DNA of 64,000 nucleotides from Dyadobacter sp. CY312 (GTDB lineage: Bacteria; Bacteroidota; Bacteroidia; Cytophagales; Spirosomataceae), in assembly GCF_021390535.1 (NCBI RefSeq), contig NZ_JAJUXG010000014.1, positions 1 through 64,000 on the forward strand. Reading direction: 5' to 3'. A program made the position numbers and the translations under genes. Position 1 is the first letter of the stretch. Each line of letters opens with the position of its first letter. Shown piece by piece: positions 33,561 to 44,265 of this stretch. A model generated the notes under the pieces. That model saw only the letters and a program-made list of their open reading frames with translations. It did no database searches and was not told where the DNA came from.

Positions 33561-35864
33561 ATGACTGTTTTTACCCAAGTAAAAAAGAATACGGCCTGTC
33601 AGATTGGGAGCTTGTTCCTGATGTTGTTAGGAACAAGCTCGATGGCTCAGAAAAACCTGCCTTCCTATAAACCCAACCCCGCAGAACTTTCGGCTTCCTA
33701 TAAAAGAATGGAGCTCTCCGACTCCCTAACCAGAGGAAGTGTTTTGAAGGCAACAGTACAGGCGGGATGGCAGGGTGACGGCGAATCATTCTGGTACAAA
33801 AATATACTCAAAGACAGTCTCACCGAATACATTTATGTAAATGCTTCGGATGGGAAAAAGATAAAATTACTCGACAATGAAAAAGTAGCAGCTGCGCTAT
33901 CCAAAGCAACGGATAGCGCATTTTCTGCTAAAAAACTGATGTTGCAGGACATCCGTTTTACCGACCACAACAGCAACTTGTTGATTCAGGTCAAACGCCA
34001 GTGGTACAACTATAACAAAGCGACCAATACCGCAGAAAAGATTGACCGCCCAAACATCGAAAGACCAAAGGAACTTGGCTGGACGCGCCAGAGAAGCCGT
34101 TGGCAGCGTTTTAGTGCAGACAGCATTTCGCCGGACAAAAAACAGAAAGCTTACGTTCGCAATGGTAATATTTACCTAAGCAGTCCTGATGGCAAAAATG
34201 CTTCACAGCTCACCTATGATGGAAATCCGTTAAAACCCTTTGGAGAATTGAGCTGGTCGCCGGATGGTAATTATCTGGTTTGTTACCGCATCACGCCGCA
34301 GGAAGAACGCCAGATCAGTGTGATATTTTCTTCTTTGCCCAATACCACCAGAGGCGAGGTAAAAACCCGTGGATATGCCCAGCCTGGCGACGAGTTTACA
34401 AGCTACGAAATGCATGTGGTCAATGTTAAAACTAAAGGTATTGTTAAGGTTAAATCCGAAGCCATCGACTTTTTCAACGCGCCCGTGATCAGGTGGAGAA
34501 ATGGCGACAACACCCATTTTACCTACGAAAAAGTAGACCGCGGACATCAGCGTTTCCGGGTGATTGAAGCCGACGCTACAAACGGAAATACACGCAACAT
34601 CATTGATGAAAAAGCGGAGACGTTTATTTATCAGAATATGATCTATACCCATTACCAGCCTGAAAAAAATGAGATTATCTGGGTTTCTGAAAAAGACGGA
34701 TGGAGACACATCTATCTGGTAGATGAGCTGACAGGAAAAGAAAAAAATCAGATCACTAAGGGCGAATGGGTGGTTCGGGATATCGACAGCATTGATACTG
34801 CCAAACGTGAAATCTGGTTTAGAGCAAGTGGTATGAATGCCAACGAAGACCCATATCACATTCATTATTACCGCATCAATTTTGACGGCACCGGCTTGGT
34901 GAAACTTACAAGCGCGAAAGCAACGCATCAGCTTTCCTTCTCACCCGACCGCAAATATTACCTCGACAATTATTCAACGATGATGTCGCCGCCTGTGACC
35001 GAGCTCAGAAGAACAGCAGACGGGTCGTTGGTAACCAAACTGGAAGAAGCCGACATCTCGCAATACCTGTCATTGGGTTTCAAACTTCCAGAGATTTTCA
35101 AGGCAAAAGGTCGTGATGGCAAAACCGACATCTGGGGTATTGTGTACCGTCCGAGCAAATTCGATCCCAAGAAAAAATACCCGATCATTGAAAACATATA
35201 TGCCGGTCCGCATGACTCATTTGTACCAAAAGCCTTCCGCCATTACGGGGAAATGCAGAGCATGGCTGAGCTTGGTTTCATCGTGGTTCAAATTGATGGA
35301 ATGGGCACCTATAACCGCTCCAAAGCATTTCATGATGTATGCTGGAAAAATGTCGCGGATGCTGGTTTTCCAGACCGCATTGCGTGGATGAAGTCACTTG
35401 CAACGCAGTATCCTCATGTTGACTCTTCCAAAGTGGGCGTTTACGGAACTTCCGCAGGCGGGCAAAATTCCTTGGGAGCATTGCTGTTTCATCCGAATTT
35501 CTACGACGCAGCAGTATCAGCCTGCGGATGCCATGATAACCGCGTAGACAAACAATGGTGGAATGAACAATGGATGGGCTATCCGGTTGGGCAGCACTAC
35601 GACGACCAATCCAACATTACACATGCAGCCAAATTAAAAGGCGATCTGCTACTGATCGTAGGTGAAGTAGATACCAACGTTCCACCGGAATCCACTTACC
35701 GCGTCGCGGATGCACTGATCAAGTCCAATAAAGACTTTGAATTACTGGTGGTTCCCGGCATGGGCCACAGCGATGGCGGCACTTACGGAAGAAGAAAAAA
35801 GCGGGACTTTTTCGTAAACAAACTTCTGGAAGTAACACCTCCAAACCGCAACAAAGGGATTTAA
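33561..35864 (+). CDS. S9 family prolyl peptidase (dipeptidyl peptidase IV type)
   Basis: A 767-residue secreted serine peptidase. The signal peptide (MTVFTQVKKN..., ending GTSSMAQ) argues for the ATG at 33561, although the frame is open from 33444. The N-terminal beta-propeller (DPP IV N, about 100-480) includes FGELSWSPDGNYLVCYR. The C-terminal hydrolase holds Ser631 (YGTSAGGQNS), Asp704 (GEVDTNVPPES) and His736 (GMGHSDGG). It probably removes dipeptides after proline in the periplasm, helping use peptides taken up by SusC-type receptors. A 66-bp gap separates it from the following gene. Confidence 0.9.
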   Translation: MTVFTQVKKNTACQIGSLFLMLLGTSSMAQKNLPSYKPNPAELSASYKRMELSDSLTRGSVLKATVQAGWQGDGESFWYKNILKDSLTEYIYVNASDGKKIKLLDNEKVAAALSKATDSAFSAKKLMLQDIRFTDHNSNLLIQVKRQWYNYNKATNTAEKIDRPNIERPKELGWTRQRSRWQRFSADSISPDKKQKAYVRNGNIYLSSPDGKNASQLTYDGNPLKPFGELSWSPDGNYLVCYRITPQEERQISVIFSSLPNTTRGEVKTRGYAQPGDEFTSYEMHVVNVKTKGIVKVKSEAIDFFNAPVIRWRNGDNTHFTYEKVDRGHQRFRVIEADATNGNTRNIIDEKAETFIYQNMIYTHYQPEKNEIIWVSEKDGWRHIYLVDELTGKEKNQITKGEWVVRDIDSIDTAKREIWFRASGMNANEDPYHIHYYRINFDGTGLVKLTSAKATHQLSFSPDRKYYLDNYSTMMSPPVTELRRTADGSLVTKLEEADISQYLSLGFKLPEIFKAKGRDGKTDIWGIVYRPSKFDPKKKYPIIENIYAGPHDSFVPKAFRHYGEMQSMAELGFIVVQIDGMGTYNRSKAFHDVCWKNVADAGFPDRIAWMKSLATQYPHVDSSKVGVYGTSAGGQNSLGALLFHPNFYDAAVSACGCHDNRVDKQWWNEQWMGYPVGQHYDDQSNITHAAKLKGDLLLIVGEVDTNVPPESTYRVADALIKSNKDFELLVVPGMGHSDGGTYGRRKKRDFFVNKLLEVTPPNRNKGI

Positions 35865-35931
35865 AACGCAAACAACTTAGTGTCTTTCAGACTTAATGGC
35901 CAAATAAACAAATAGCCAAAAGCTAAACATA

Positions 35932-38900
35932 ATGAAAAAACTCCTGTTCCTCCTAACGTATCTATTGCTGATCAACGGCTGTTCCCAAAAGTCGGGCACT
36001 GTGCAGCAAACCAAAACAACCGAAGGCCGCAGACTTGAACTGCTGTTCCTCGGCCACGACAGCCGTCATCATTTTTCGGAGAAATTTTTCCCAATGCTTT
36101 CTTTACCTCTATTCCAAAAGGGAATCAACCTTACATATACTTCTGATCCAAATTCTTTAAATAAAGAAACCCTGGATCAATACGACGGGATCATTATATA
36201 TGCCAACCACAACACAATTACTCCTTCACAGGAAACTGCTTTGAAGGAATTTGTAGAAGGTGGAAAAGCAATGATACCGATTCATTCCGCTTCGTTTTGT
36301 TTCCAGAATTCTGACTGGTATATCAAAGCAACCGGTGGCCAATTTCACACCCACAAATACGGAACCTTCACTGCACCGATCACCAAACCTGAGCATCCTG
36401 TGATGGCAGGATTGAAGCCGTTTGAAACCTGGGACGAAACCTATGTTCATACAAAACTGAATCAGGACATTACCGTTTTGCAGGAACGAGTGGAAGGCGA
36501 TCACAACGAACCATGGACGTGGGTGCGCACTCAAGGAAAAGGCAGGGTTTTCTACACCGCCTATGGTCACGACGAGCGTACCTGGAAACAGAAGGGATTT
36601 CATGATCTGGTGGCCAATGGTATTCTGTGGGCAATCAGTGATGAGTCGAAAGAACAATACGCACGTTTGAAATTACCTGTTCCACAGTTCAAAGATGCAG
36701 ACGTTCCTAACTACGAAAAAAGAGATCCTGCACCTAAATTCCAGTTACCGCTATCAGCTGCCGAATCGCAAAAGCTGATTCAGGTACCTGTTGATTTTGA
36801 GTTGCAGCTATTTGCTTCCGAGCCGGATGTGGTAAAACCAATTGCCATGGCATGGGACGAAAGAGGCAGACTTTGGGTGATTGAAACAGAAGATTATCCC
36901 AATGAAATACGCAAGGAAGACGGCACCGGAAAGGACCGCATCAAAATCTGTGAAGATACAGACGGAGACGGTAAAGCAGACAAATTCACTGTCTTCGCTG
37001 ATGGACTTAACATTCCGACCAGCCTTACTTTCGCCAACGGTGGCGTAATTGTGGCGCAAGCCCCGCATTTCATTTTTCTGAAAGATACCAACGGAGACGA
37101 CAAAGCAGACGTTCGTGAAAACATCATCAGCGGCTGGGGAAAAAGCGATACGCACGCAGGACCGTCCAACCTTAAATATGGCCTGGACAACAAGGTTTGG
37201 GGCGTTTTGGGTTATGCCGGATTCAGAGGAACTGTGAACGACAAACCAACCAATTTCAGTCAGGGCATTTACAATTTTGATCCAAACGGAAAAAACCTGC
37301 AATACATTGGCCGCACTTCCAACAATACATGGGGACTCGGATTCTCGGAAGATTTCGAAGTATTCATTTCTACCGCAAACGGAAATTACAGCGGACATTT
37401 TGCCATGCCATTGGAATACGTAAAACGCTCTGTGGCTGATGGCTCGGGCAATACAGTTTACAAACTGGATTCACATTACGATATGAATTACCTCACGCCA
37501 GGTCTTCGTCAGGTCGATTTCCATGGCGGGTTTACAGCCGCTGCGGGGCACAACTTGTACACAGCCAGAAATTATCCGAAGTCATACTGGAATTCAACGG
37601 CTTTTGTTTGCGAACCAACCGGACGACTTCTTTATCAGGCAAAACTCAAACCAAGCGGAGCAGGATACAAAGAGAAAAACGGCTTCAATTTATTGGCAAG
37701 TTCCGACGAATGGTTTTCACCAGTTCACGCCGAAGTTGGTCCTGACGGAGCTGTCTGGGTTGCAGACTGGTATAGCTTCATCATTCAGCACAACCCAACG
37801 CCGCGCGGTTTTGAAAACGGAGACGGAAATGCCTACATCAATCCTTTACGTGACAATAAACATGGCCGTATTTACAGGGTTGTATATAAAAATGCGAAAC
37901 CATATACTCCGGTCAAACTTGAGAAAAACGACAACACAAGTTTACTGGCAGGTTTGAAAAACGACAATATGTTCTGGCGTACCACAGCCCAAAGGCTGAT
38001 TGTGGAAACGCGGAATAAGACGATCATTCCTGAACTTATCAAACTAGTGAACGATCAGTCAGTAGACGAAATAGGATTGAACAGCCCTGCCGTGCACGCA
38101 CTGTGGACACTGCAAGGATTGGGAGCTTTGGACGGAAGCAATGAAGAGGCATATCATACCGTGGTGCGTGCCATGCGTCACCCTGCTGCCGGAGTTCGCA
38201 AGAATGCTGTAAAACTTTTGCCAAGAACGGATAAAGCACTTTCTGCCCTGAAATGGACCAATTCAATTTCAGATCCTGACCTGAAAGTAAGGCTTGCCAC
38301 AATTCAGGCATTAAGCGACCTACCGGCTTCGGAAGAAATTGGTAAAATGCTTTACATAGCCGGACAGAATTCAGAAAATGCTTCCGACGAATACATTGCC
38401 CAGGCCATTTTCTCAGGTGTGATCAAACATGAAGCCGGATTTAAAAATGCTGCTGCAAAACTGAAAGATTCAACGCTCACAGCACGCATCGAAAGAGGGC
38501 TGGTTCAGGAAACTTACGTACTTAATCTTTGGTCGCCTCCTATTTACCCACCGGTAATTACCAACAAAGAAATTACCCTAAAAGCCATCATTACCAAAGC
38601 AGATGCGGAACTCTCGGGCGTGATCGCGTCTCAGGGAAACAAAGAAAACGGGTACAGTCTGTATATGCAGGATGCAAAACTACACTGGCTGATCAAGCAG
38701 GATGGTAAAGCATACAGCGTAACCTCCAACGAGAAATTGCCCGCTGGTCGGTTTACAGCCATTGCCACACTTTCGGAAGGCGGTGTAATGACACTGGCTA
38801 TTGACGATGAAAAACCGGTTACAGGCAAAGCCGCTTCACTTTTCTCCAAACCATTTACGCCGGAAGATATCAGACTGGGTCGTGATTTACGCGATGAAAA

Positions 38901-39435
38901 TCGTGTGGGAGAATATTCTGAAAACACACGTTTGCAAGGCTGGCTGGATATCAAAAGTACCTTGCAGCTTAACCAGGTTGTGAAAGATAAAAACGACAAA
39001 AAAGTGTCTGTAGCAACGCCGGCACAGCAACCGGCGGTCATGAAAAAAGGAGTAGGTACACCGGTGACGATCAACCTGAAAGTGATTGAGCATGAAATGA
39101 AATTTGACAAAAAAAGCTTCACCGTAAAAGCAGGCCAAAAAGTAACAATTCAGTTTACCAATCCGGATTTCATGCAGCACAATCTGCTGATCTCAACGCC
39201 GGGAAGTCTGGAAAAAGTAGGTGCCGCAGCCGACTTGCTAGCACGCGAATCCAACGCCCTGGAACTTAATTACATACCAAAAATGAAAGAAATCCTTCAC
39301 GCTACCGAGCTGGTGAGTCCTGAGGGAAATGCAACGCTGGTGTTCATCGCACCTGAAAAGCCAGGAGATTATCCATACCTGTGCACCGTGCCTGGCCACT
39401 GGCGCATCATGAATGGAATTATGAAAGTTCAATAA
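35932..39435 (+). CDS. Large lipoprotein fusing ThuA-like, beta-propeller, HEAT and azurin-like copper domains
   Basis: A 1167-residue protein with a lipoprotein signal (LLINGC). Domains in order: ThuA/glutamine-amidotransferase-like fold (about 25-245); a PVC-type sugar-dehydrogenase-like propeller (about 280-650, ETEDYPNEIRKEDGTGKDRI and calcium-like DTDGDGKADKF repeats); a HEAT-like helical part (about 660-860); a short beta domain (about 870-1000); and a C-terminal cupredoxin. The copper ligands are His1083, Cys1151, His1156 and Met1160, with azurin spacing. No CxxCH haem motif is seen, though related proteins often end in a cytochrome. It is probably a periplasmic oxidoreductase passing electrons to its own copper domain. 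The substrate, likely a sugar, is unknown. Confidence 0.8.
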   Translation: MKKLLFLLTYLLLINGCSQKSGTVQQTKTTEGRRLELLFLGHDSRHHFSEKFFPMLSLPLFQKGINLTYTSDPNSLNKETLDQYDGIIIYANHNTITPSQETALKEFVEGGKAMIPIHSASFCFQNSDWYIKATGGQFHTHKYGTFTAPITKPEHPVMAGLKPFETWDETYVHTKLNQDITVLQERVEGDHNEPWTWVRTQGKGRVFYTAYGHDERTWKQKGFHDLVANGILWAISDESKEQYARLKLPVPQFKDADVPNYEKRDPAPKFQLPLSAAESQKLIQVPVDFELQLFASEPDVVKPIAMAWDERGRLWVIETEDYPNEIRKEDGTGKDRIKICEDTDGDGKADKFTVFADGLNIPTSLTFANGGVIVAQAPHFIFLKDTNGDDKADVRENIISGWGKSDTHAGPSNLKYGLDNKVWGVLGYAGFRGTVNDKPTNFSQGIYNFDPNGKNLQYIGRTSNNTWGLGFSEDFEVFISTANGNYSGHFAMPLEYVKRSVADGSGNTVYKLDSHYDMNYLTPGLRQVDFHGGFTAAAGHNLYTARNYPKSYWNSTAFVCEPTGRLLYQAKLKPSGAGYKEKNGFNLLASSDEWFSPVHAEVGPDGAVWVADWYSFIIQHNPTPRGFENGDGNAYINPLRDNKHGRIYRVVYKNAKPYTPVKLEKNDNTSLLAGLKNDNMFWRTTAQRLIVETRNKTIIPELIKLVNDQSVDEIGLNSPAVHALWTLQGLGALDGSNEEAYHTVVRAMRHPAAGVRKNAVKLLPRTDKALSALKWTNSISDPDLKVRLATIQALSDLPASEEIGKMLYIAGQNSENASDEYIAQAIFSGVIKHEAGFKNAAAKLKDSTLTARIERGLVQETYVLNLWSPPIYPPVITNKEITLKAIITKADAELSGVIASQGNKENGYSLYMQDAKLHWLIKQDGKAYSVTSNEKLPAGRFTAIATLSEGGVMTLAIDDEKPVTGKAASLFSKPFTPEDIRLGRDLRDENRVGEYSENTRLQGWLDIKSTLQLNQVVKDKNDKKVSVATPAQQPAVMKKGVGTPVTINLKVIEHEMKFDKKSFTVKAGQKVTIQFTNPDFMQHNLLISTPGSLEKVGAAADLLARESNALELNYIPKMKEILHATELVSPEGNATLVFIAPEKPGDYPYLCTVPGHWRIMNGIMKVQ

Positions 39436-39540
39436 AACCAAAAGCCGCAACTCCAAATCACAACCGCCTATGAAACAGTAAAATACCCCCGATTTTCAAT
39501 GTAACCCCATCAATCAAAAACATTTAGCTTATCTAAAATT

Positions 39541-42500
39541 ATGAAGATGAAAAGAAAATTATCCATGCTTGCACAGCAACTACCGGCTCTCCTGCTCCGC
39601 AGTGTTGCCGTGATATTGCTGCTTTCAGGTAGCATCATGGCAGCCGACCGCCAGATCACCGGAACAGTTACCGGATCGGAGGACAATGCTCCCCTACCCG
39701 GAGTTTCAATTATCGTTAAAGGAAACAGCACCGTAGGAACAGTAACGGATACAGAGGGAAAATTCAAATTGACTGTACCTGATGACGCTACCCTTGTACT
39801 AAGTTACATCGGCTATGTAACGCAGGAGATTACAGTTGGAAATCAAAGTGCTTTAACCATTGCGTTGAATTCTGACCAGAAACAACTTTCAGAAGTTGTG
39901 GTGGTAGGTTACGGAACGCAAAAAAAAGGTGATGTAACCAGCTCAATTGCTAGTATTAAAAGAGAAGACTTCATTCAGGGAACTGTTCGTGATGCATCTT
40001 CTCTGATTCAGGGAAAAGTGGCCGGTTTGAGAATTACAACGCCGAGCGGATCACCAACTTCTGAAAACCAAATCAACCTTCGTGGTGTTAACTCCATCAC
40101 CGGAACAACCACTCCGCTTATCCTGATCGACGGTATTCCAGGTGACTTGAACACTGTAGCTCCGGAAGATATTGAATCTGTTGACGTTTTGAAGGATGGT
40201 TCCGCTGCTGCGATTTACGGTACACGTGCTACTGGTGGTGTAATTTTGATCACGACCCGCAAAAACCGTTCAGCTACAAATCGCACGACTGTTGAATACA
40301 ACAACTACGTAAACTTCCAGACAATTGCACGTCGTCCTGAACTATTGACAGGTGATGACTATCGCCAAAAGATATCTGAGGGCATCGCTTACACGGATTA
40401 CGGTGGCAATACCGACTGGCTGAAAGAAATTATGCAGACACCGGTCAGTCATAACCACAACCTTACATTCTTCGGTGGTAACAGCCAGACCAACTTCACA
40501 GGTTCTATCAACTACCGTAACTGGGAGGGTATTTTCCAGCGTTCAGCACAAAACAGATTCACTGGCCGTGCAGACCTGAACCATTCCATGTTCAACAACA
40601 AGTTGAAAACCAATATTCAGATCATCAACCAGATCAGAAAAACAAACGGCGCTGTCAGTCCTAACGATAACGATGCAGCTTACGGATATATCTACCGCCA
40701 GGCGATTATCCGTAATCCTACCGACCGCGTAAGAAACGAAGCAGGCGGATGGCAGGAGAGAGATGGATATTTCTATGAAAACCCTGTGTCCAGAATTTAT
40801 GAATCCAACTACGGTGCAACTTTTAAGGAAATGCGTATGAGCGGAAGTCTGGATTACGCCCCTATTGATAATTTGAATTTTAAGTTACTCGTATCGAATG
40901 TTCAAAATAGCAATTTGGAAGGTAGCTCTACCACATTCAACCACACCAACACGAGGTTGAGCAATCAGAATGCCACGGCGTACAGAGGTACAAATGCCAG
41001 GGACCAGAATCTGCTTGAACTCACAGGTAACTACGCAAAGTCGTTCGGTAAACATCGTTTTACTTTGTTGGGAGGTTACAGCTGGCAGGATGAAACCTAT
41101 GAAGATTTTAGTGCAAGTAACTGGGATTTCCCTACCGATGCTTACGACTGGAATAACCTGGGCGCAGGCGGTGCATTGCAAAAAGGACAGGCTGCAATGG
41201 GAAGTACGAAAAACAAGTGGCAGTTAGCGGGTTTCTTTGGACGTCTTACTTATAGTCTTGATGAGAAGTACCTGTTCATGGCGAGCGTTCGTCGCGAAGG
41301 TTCATCCCGGTTTGGTGTTAATAACCAGTGGGGAACATTCCCGGCTGCGTCTATCGGATGGAGAATCAGCAAAGAAAAGTTCATGCAAGGTTTCGAGAAC
41401 ATATCTGAAATTAAATTGCGTGCAGGTATTGGTGTAACCGGTACCATCGCAGGCGCTCCTTATCTGTCTCAGATCAGCTACAACTTCGACCGCGCACAAG
41501 GTGCGTTTGTTGGTGGAAAATGGGTTCCGGGATTCATTCCTGCCCGTAACTTCAATCCTAACTTGAAATGGGAGAAAAAAGAGGAGATCAATGCAGGTAT
41601 CGACTTCGGTTTTTACAAAAACCGCATCAACGGATCTGTTGATTATTACAGCCGTAACGTGAGGGATTTGCTTTACAATTTCCCTGTACCAGTTCCGCCA
41701 TACCTGATTTCCAGTATGCTTATCAATGCCGGACGTATGAAAAACAGCGGTGTGGAAGTATTGCTTAATGTCGTTCCGATTCAGAAAGACGATTTCCAAT
41801 GGAATACAGGCTTTACTTATTCTTCCAATAAAAACAAACTGGTAAGCCTTTCCAATGATCAGTTCCAGGCAGCCAATGATTTCTTTGATGCAGGTGGTAC
41901 GGGTGAACCAATTCAGACGTCGACCCACCGTGTAAAAGTAGGCGAACCCATTGGTCGTTTCTTTGTGTGGAAAAGCGTAGGCATCGATGATAAAGGTGGT
42001 TGGTTAATTGAAAACAAGGATGGCGAAGTGATCCCGATCGCTAACGCAAAACCAGAAGATCGTCAGTATTACGGAAACGGTATCCCAAAGCACAATGTAG
42101 GCTGGAACAATTCGGTGCGCTATAAGAATTTTGATCTTTCCGTTAACATGCGCGGAGCATTTGGTTTTGATGTATTGAATTTCCAAAGCATGTATTACAA
42201 CAACACCAGAAATAAAGCATACAACATGCTGAAAACTGCGTATGACCCGATCGACGGAAAAATGCTGAACAACGACCTTGTTTATGTTTCTCACTACATA
42301 GAAAAAGGTGATTACTGGAAAATTGATAACGTAACGTTTGGCTATTCTCTTCCTGCGAATACGATCAAGGGAATTAAGAATGCACGCATTTTCGTATCTG
42401 GGCTTAACCTTGCAACCATCACAGGTTATACAGGTATTGATCCGGAAGGTGTTCGTATCACAGGTTTCGATCCTGGAAATGACCACCGCGACAAGTACCC

Positions 42501-42543
42501 TACCACGCGTACTTTCACAGCGGGACTTAACGTAACATTCTGA
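39541..42543 (+). CDS. SusC/RagA family TonB-linked outer-membrane receptor
   Basis: A 1000-residue receptor. After the signal sequence (to SIMAADRQ) comes a carboxypeptidase-like N-terminal domain (GVSIIVKGNSTVGTVTDTEG), the SusC signature LSEVVVVGYGTQKKGDVTSS, the plug domain (LRGVNSITGTTTPLILIDGI, DVLKDGSAAAIYGTRATGGV) and a 22-strand barrel ending in an aromatic residue (GLNVTF). It pairs with SusD 23 bp downstream to bind and import a glycan, peptide or other large nutrient. The neighbouring S9 peptidase and ThuA/azurin protein might act on the same substrate. Confidence 0.95.
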   Translation: MKMKRKLSMLAQQLPALLLRSVAVILLLSGSIMAADRQITGTVTGSEDNAPLPGVSIIVKGNSTVGTVTDTEGKFKLTVPDDATLVLSYIGYVTQEITVGNQSALTIALNSDQKQLSEVVVVGYGTQKKGDVTSSIASIKREDFIQGTVRDASSLIQGKVAGLRITTPSGSPTSENQINLRGVNSITGTTTPLILIDGIPGDLNTVAPEDIESVDVLKDGSAAAIYGTRATGGVILITTRKNRSATNRTTVEYNNYVNFQTIARRPELLTGDDYRQKISEGIAYTDYGGNTDWLKEIMQTPVSHNHNLTFFGGNSQTNFTGSINYRNWEGIFQRSAQNRFTGRADLNHSMFNNKLKTNIQIINQIRKTNGAVSPNDNDAAYGYIYRQAIIRNPTDRVRNEAGGWQERDGYFYENPVSRIYESNYGATFKEMRMSGSLDYAPIDNLNFKLLVSNVQNSNLEGSSTTFNHTNTRLSNQNATAYRGTNARDQNLLELTGNYAKSFGKHRFTLLGGYSWQDETYEDFSASNWDFPTDAYDWNNLGAGGALQKGQAAMGSTKNKWQLAGFFGRLTYSLDEKYLFMASVRREGSSRFGVNNQWGTFPAASIGWRISKEKFMQGFENISEIKLRAGIGVTGTIAGAPYLSQISYNFDRAQGAFVGGKWVPGFIPARNFNPNLKWEKKEEINAGIDFGFYKNRINGSVDYYSRNVRDLLYNFPVPVPPYLISSMLINAGRMKNSGVEVLLNVVPIQKDDFQWNTGFTYSSNKNKLVSLSNDQFQAANDFFDAGGTGEPIQTSTHRVKVGEPIGRFFVWKSVGIDDKGGWLIENKDGEVIPIANAKPEDRQYYGNGIPKHNVGWNNSVRYKNFDLSVNMRGAFGFDVLNFQSMYYNNTRNKAYNMLKTAYDPIDGKMLNNDLVYVSHYIEKGDYWKIDNVTFGYSLPANTIKGIKNARIFVSGLNLATITGYTGIDPEGVRITGFDPGNDHRDKYPTTRTFTAGLNVTF

Positions 42544-42566
42544 TCCACACAAAATCTTTTGAAACT

Positions 42567-44150
42567 ATGAAACTTAGAAACACCAAATATATCTTGTTGA
42601 CCTCCATGTTGGGGGCTGCAACATTTTACTCCTGTACAGATCTTGATGAGCAGGTATATTCAGAAGTACTTTCAAGCAGTTACCAGCCTACAGAAAAAGA
42701 TCTTCCCGCTATTGTAGCTCCGGTTTATTCTTCTCTGCGTGGTTTAATGCTTGGATGGCAGGGATATTTCGATTTGCAGGAAGAATCCGCTGACGCAATC
42801 ATTACACCTGCCCGTCCAAACGGCTGGGATGATGGCGGGACCTATCGCCGGATGCATCAGCATACATGGACTTCATTGCAGTGGCAGCCGGAAAATGCAT
42901 GGCAGAGTTCGTTCAGAAGTATTACCACCGCCAACCGGGTACTTTCCCAAATTGCAGATGGCGACATTCCTGTTACAACCGGGAAAGATAACATCGTTGC
43001 AGAACTGAGAGCCGTTCGTGCATTGGCCTACTACCTGCTTTTGGATAACCATGGCAATGTTCCTATTGTAACAGATTTCAAGGACATCAACCTTCCAAAA
43101 CAGAGTACACGTAAGGAAGTGTATGATTTTGTTATCAAAGAACTGACAGAAGCTATGCCTTTCCTGAGCGAAAGTGCGTCCACTACATACGGACAAATGA
43201 ACAAATGGGCGGCAAAAGCACTTTTGGCCAAAATATATCTGAATGCAGAAGTGTACACTGGTACAGCTGAGTGGGCAAAAGCCATCACCGCCGCTGACGA
43301 AGTAATTGCAAGTGGTAATTATGTGATCGACGCCAACTATTCTGATGTTTTCACCTGGACCAATTTCAACTCTAAGGAAATCATTTTCGCCATTCCTTAT
43401 GATGAAATTTACGGAACCGGAAACCAGATCCACATGAAAACGCTCGACCCATTGAGCCGTACTGTGTATCCGATGAACGCCGGACCCTGGGGCGGAAACT
43501 GCGCCGTACCACAATTTATTGATACTTACGACGCAGAAGACAGCCGTCTTGCAGATACCTGGATCATGGGTCCACAGAGAAATGCAACCACTGGTGCTGT
43601 GGTAATTACATATAGTAAAACAGTACCGAGCATGCTTGCTACTGCTTCCACAGATGGTTACAGAATCGGTAAGTACAAGATCAAACCAAACGCAACCGGA
43701 AGTCTGGACAACGATTTTCCATTACTGCGTTATGCCGACGTTCTGATGATCAAAGCGGAAGCATTGCTAAGAACCGGAAAGGCAGATGAAGCTGCGGTAA
43801 TTGTAACGAATGTTCGCAAACGAGCTTTCAAAAGCAATCCTGCAAAAGCAACTGTAACAGGCGCCGACCTTGCCAAAGGAAGCAAATACAATTATGGTAT
43901 TCAGGCTGTAAACGGAACAATTACTGAGGTACAAGGTGGAGACGACGTGAAATTCGGCCGTTTCTTCGACGAGCTTGGTTGGGAATTCGCAGCAGAGGCA
44001 CACCGTCGTCAGGATTTGATCCGCTTCGGACTTTACGAGAAAAAGAAATGGTTTAACCACAGTCCACAAACCGGGCAACGTGCACTATTCCCAATTCCAC
44101 AAAATGAGTTGGACAAAAATACCAACCTGAAACAAAATCCAGGTTATTGA
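42567..44150 (+). CDS. SusD/RagB family nutrient-binding outer-membrane lipoprotein
   Basis: A 527-residue lipoprotein (signal ending TFYSC, Cys23). TPR-like helical organisation is visible with typical SusD stretches: ELRAVRALAYYLLLDNHGNV, PLLRYADVLMIKAEALLRTG, RVKFGRFFDELGWEFAAEAH (approximate, near 470) and the C-terminal FPIPQNELDKNTNLKQNPGY. It forms the lid over the SusC receptor. The substrate cannot be inferred with confidence. Confidence 0.95.
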   Translation: MKLRNTKYILLTSMLGAATFYSCTDLDEQVYSEVLSSSYQPTEKDLPAIVAPVYSSLRGLMLGWQGYFDLQEESADAIITPARPNGWDDGGTYRRMHQHTWTSLQWQPENAWQSSFRSITTANRVLSQIADGDIPVTTGKDNIVAELRAVRALAYYLLLDNHGNVPIVTDFKDINLPKQSTRKEVYDFVIKELTEAMPFLSESASTTYGQMNKWAAKALLAKIYLNAEVYTGTAEWAKAITAADEVIASGNYVIDANYSDVFTWTNFNSKEIIFAIPYDEIYGTGNQIHMKTLDPLSRTVYPMNAGPWGGNCAVPQFIDTYDAEDSRLADTWIMGPQRNATTGAVVITYSKTVPSMLATASTDGYRIGKYKIKPNATGSLDNDFPLLRYADVLMIKAEALLRTGKADEAAVIVTNVRKRAFKSNPAKATVTGADLAKGSKYNYGIQAVNGTITEVQGGDDVKFGRFFDELGWEFAAEAHRRQDLIRFGLYEKKKWFNHSPQTGQRALFPIPQNELDKNTNLKQNPGY

Positions 44151-44182
44151 TAAGACAAGTTAAATTTGGTTAGGTAGTGTAA

Positions 44183-44226
44183 AATCCTGCTCTGAGACTG
44201 AAAGGTTTCGGAGCGGGATTTTTTTG
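44183..44226 (+). terminator. Rho-independent terminator of the SusC/SusD operon
   Basis: AATCCTGCTCTG (44183-44194) pairs with CGGAGCGGGATT (44209-44220) with two G-T pairs, followed by a run of T's to 44225. It lies 33 bp past the SusD stop. Confidence 0.8.
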
Positions 44227-44265
44227 TGGATTGTGCTTTATATGGGGGCAATAGATTTGATTGCT

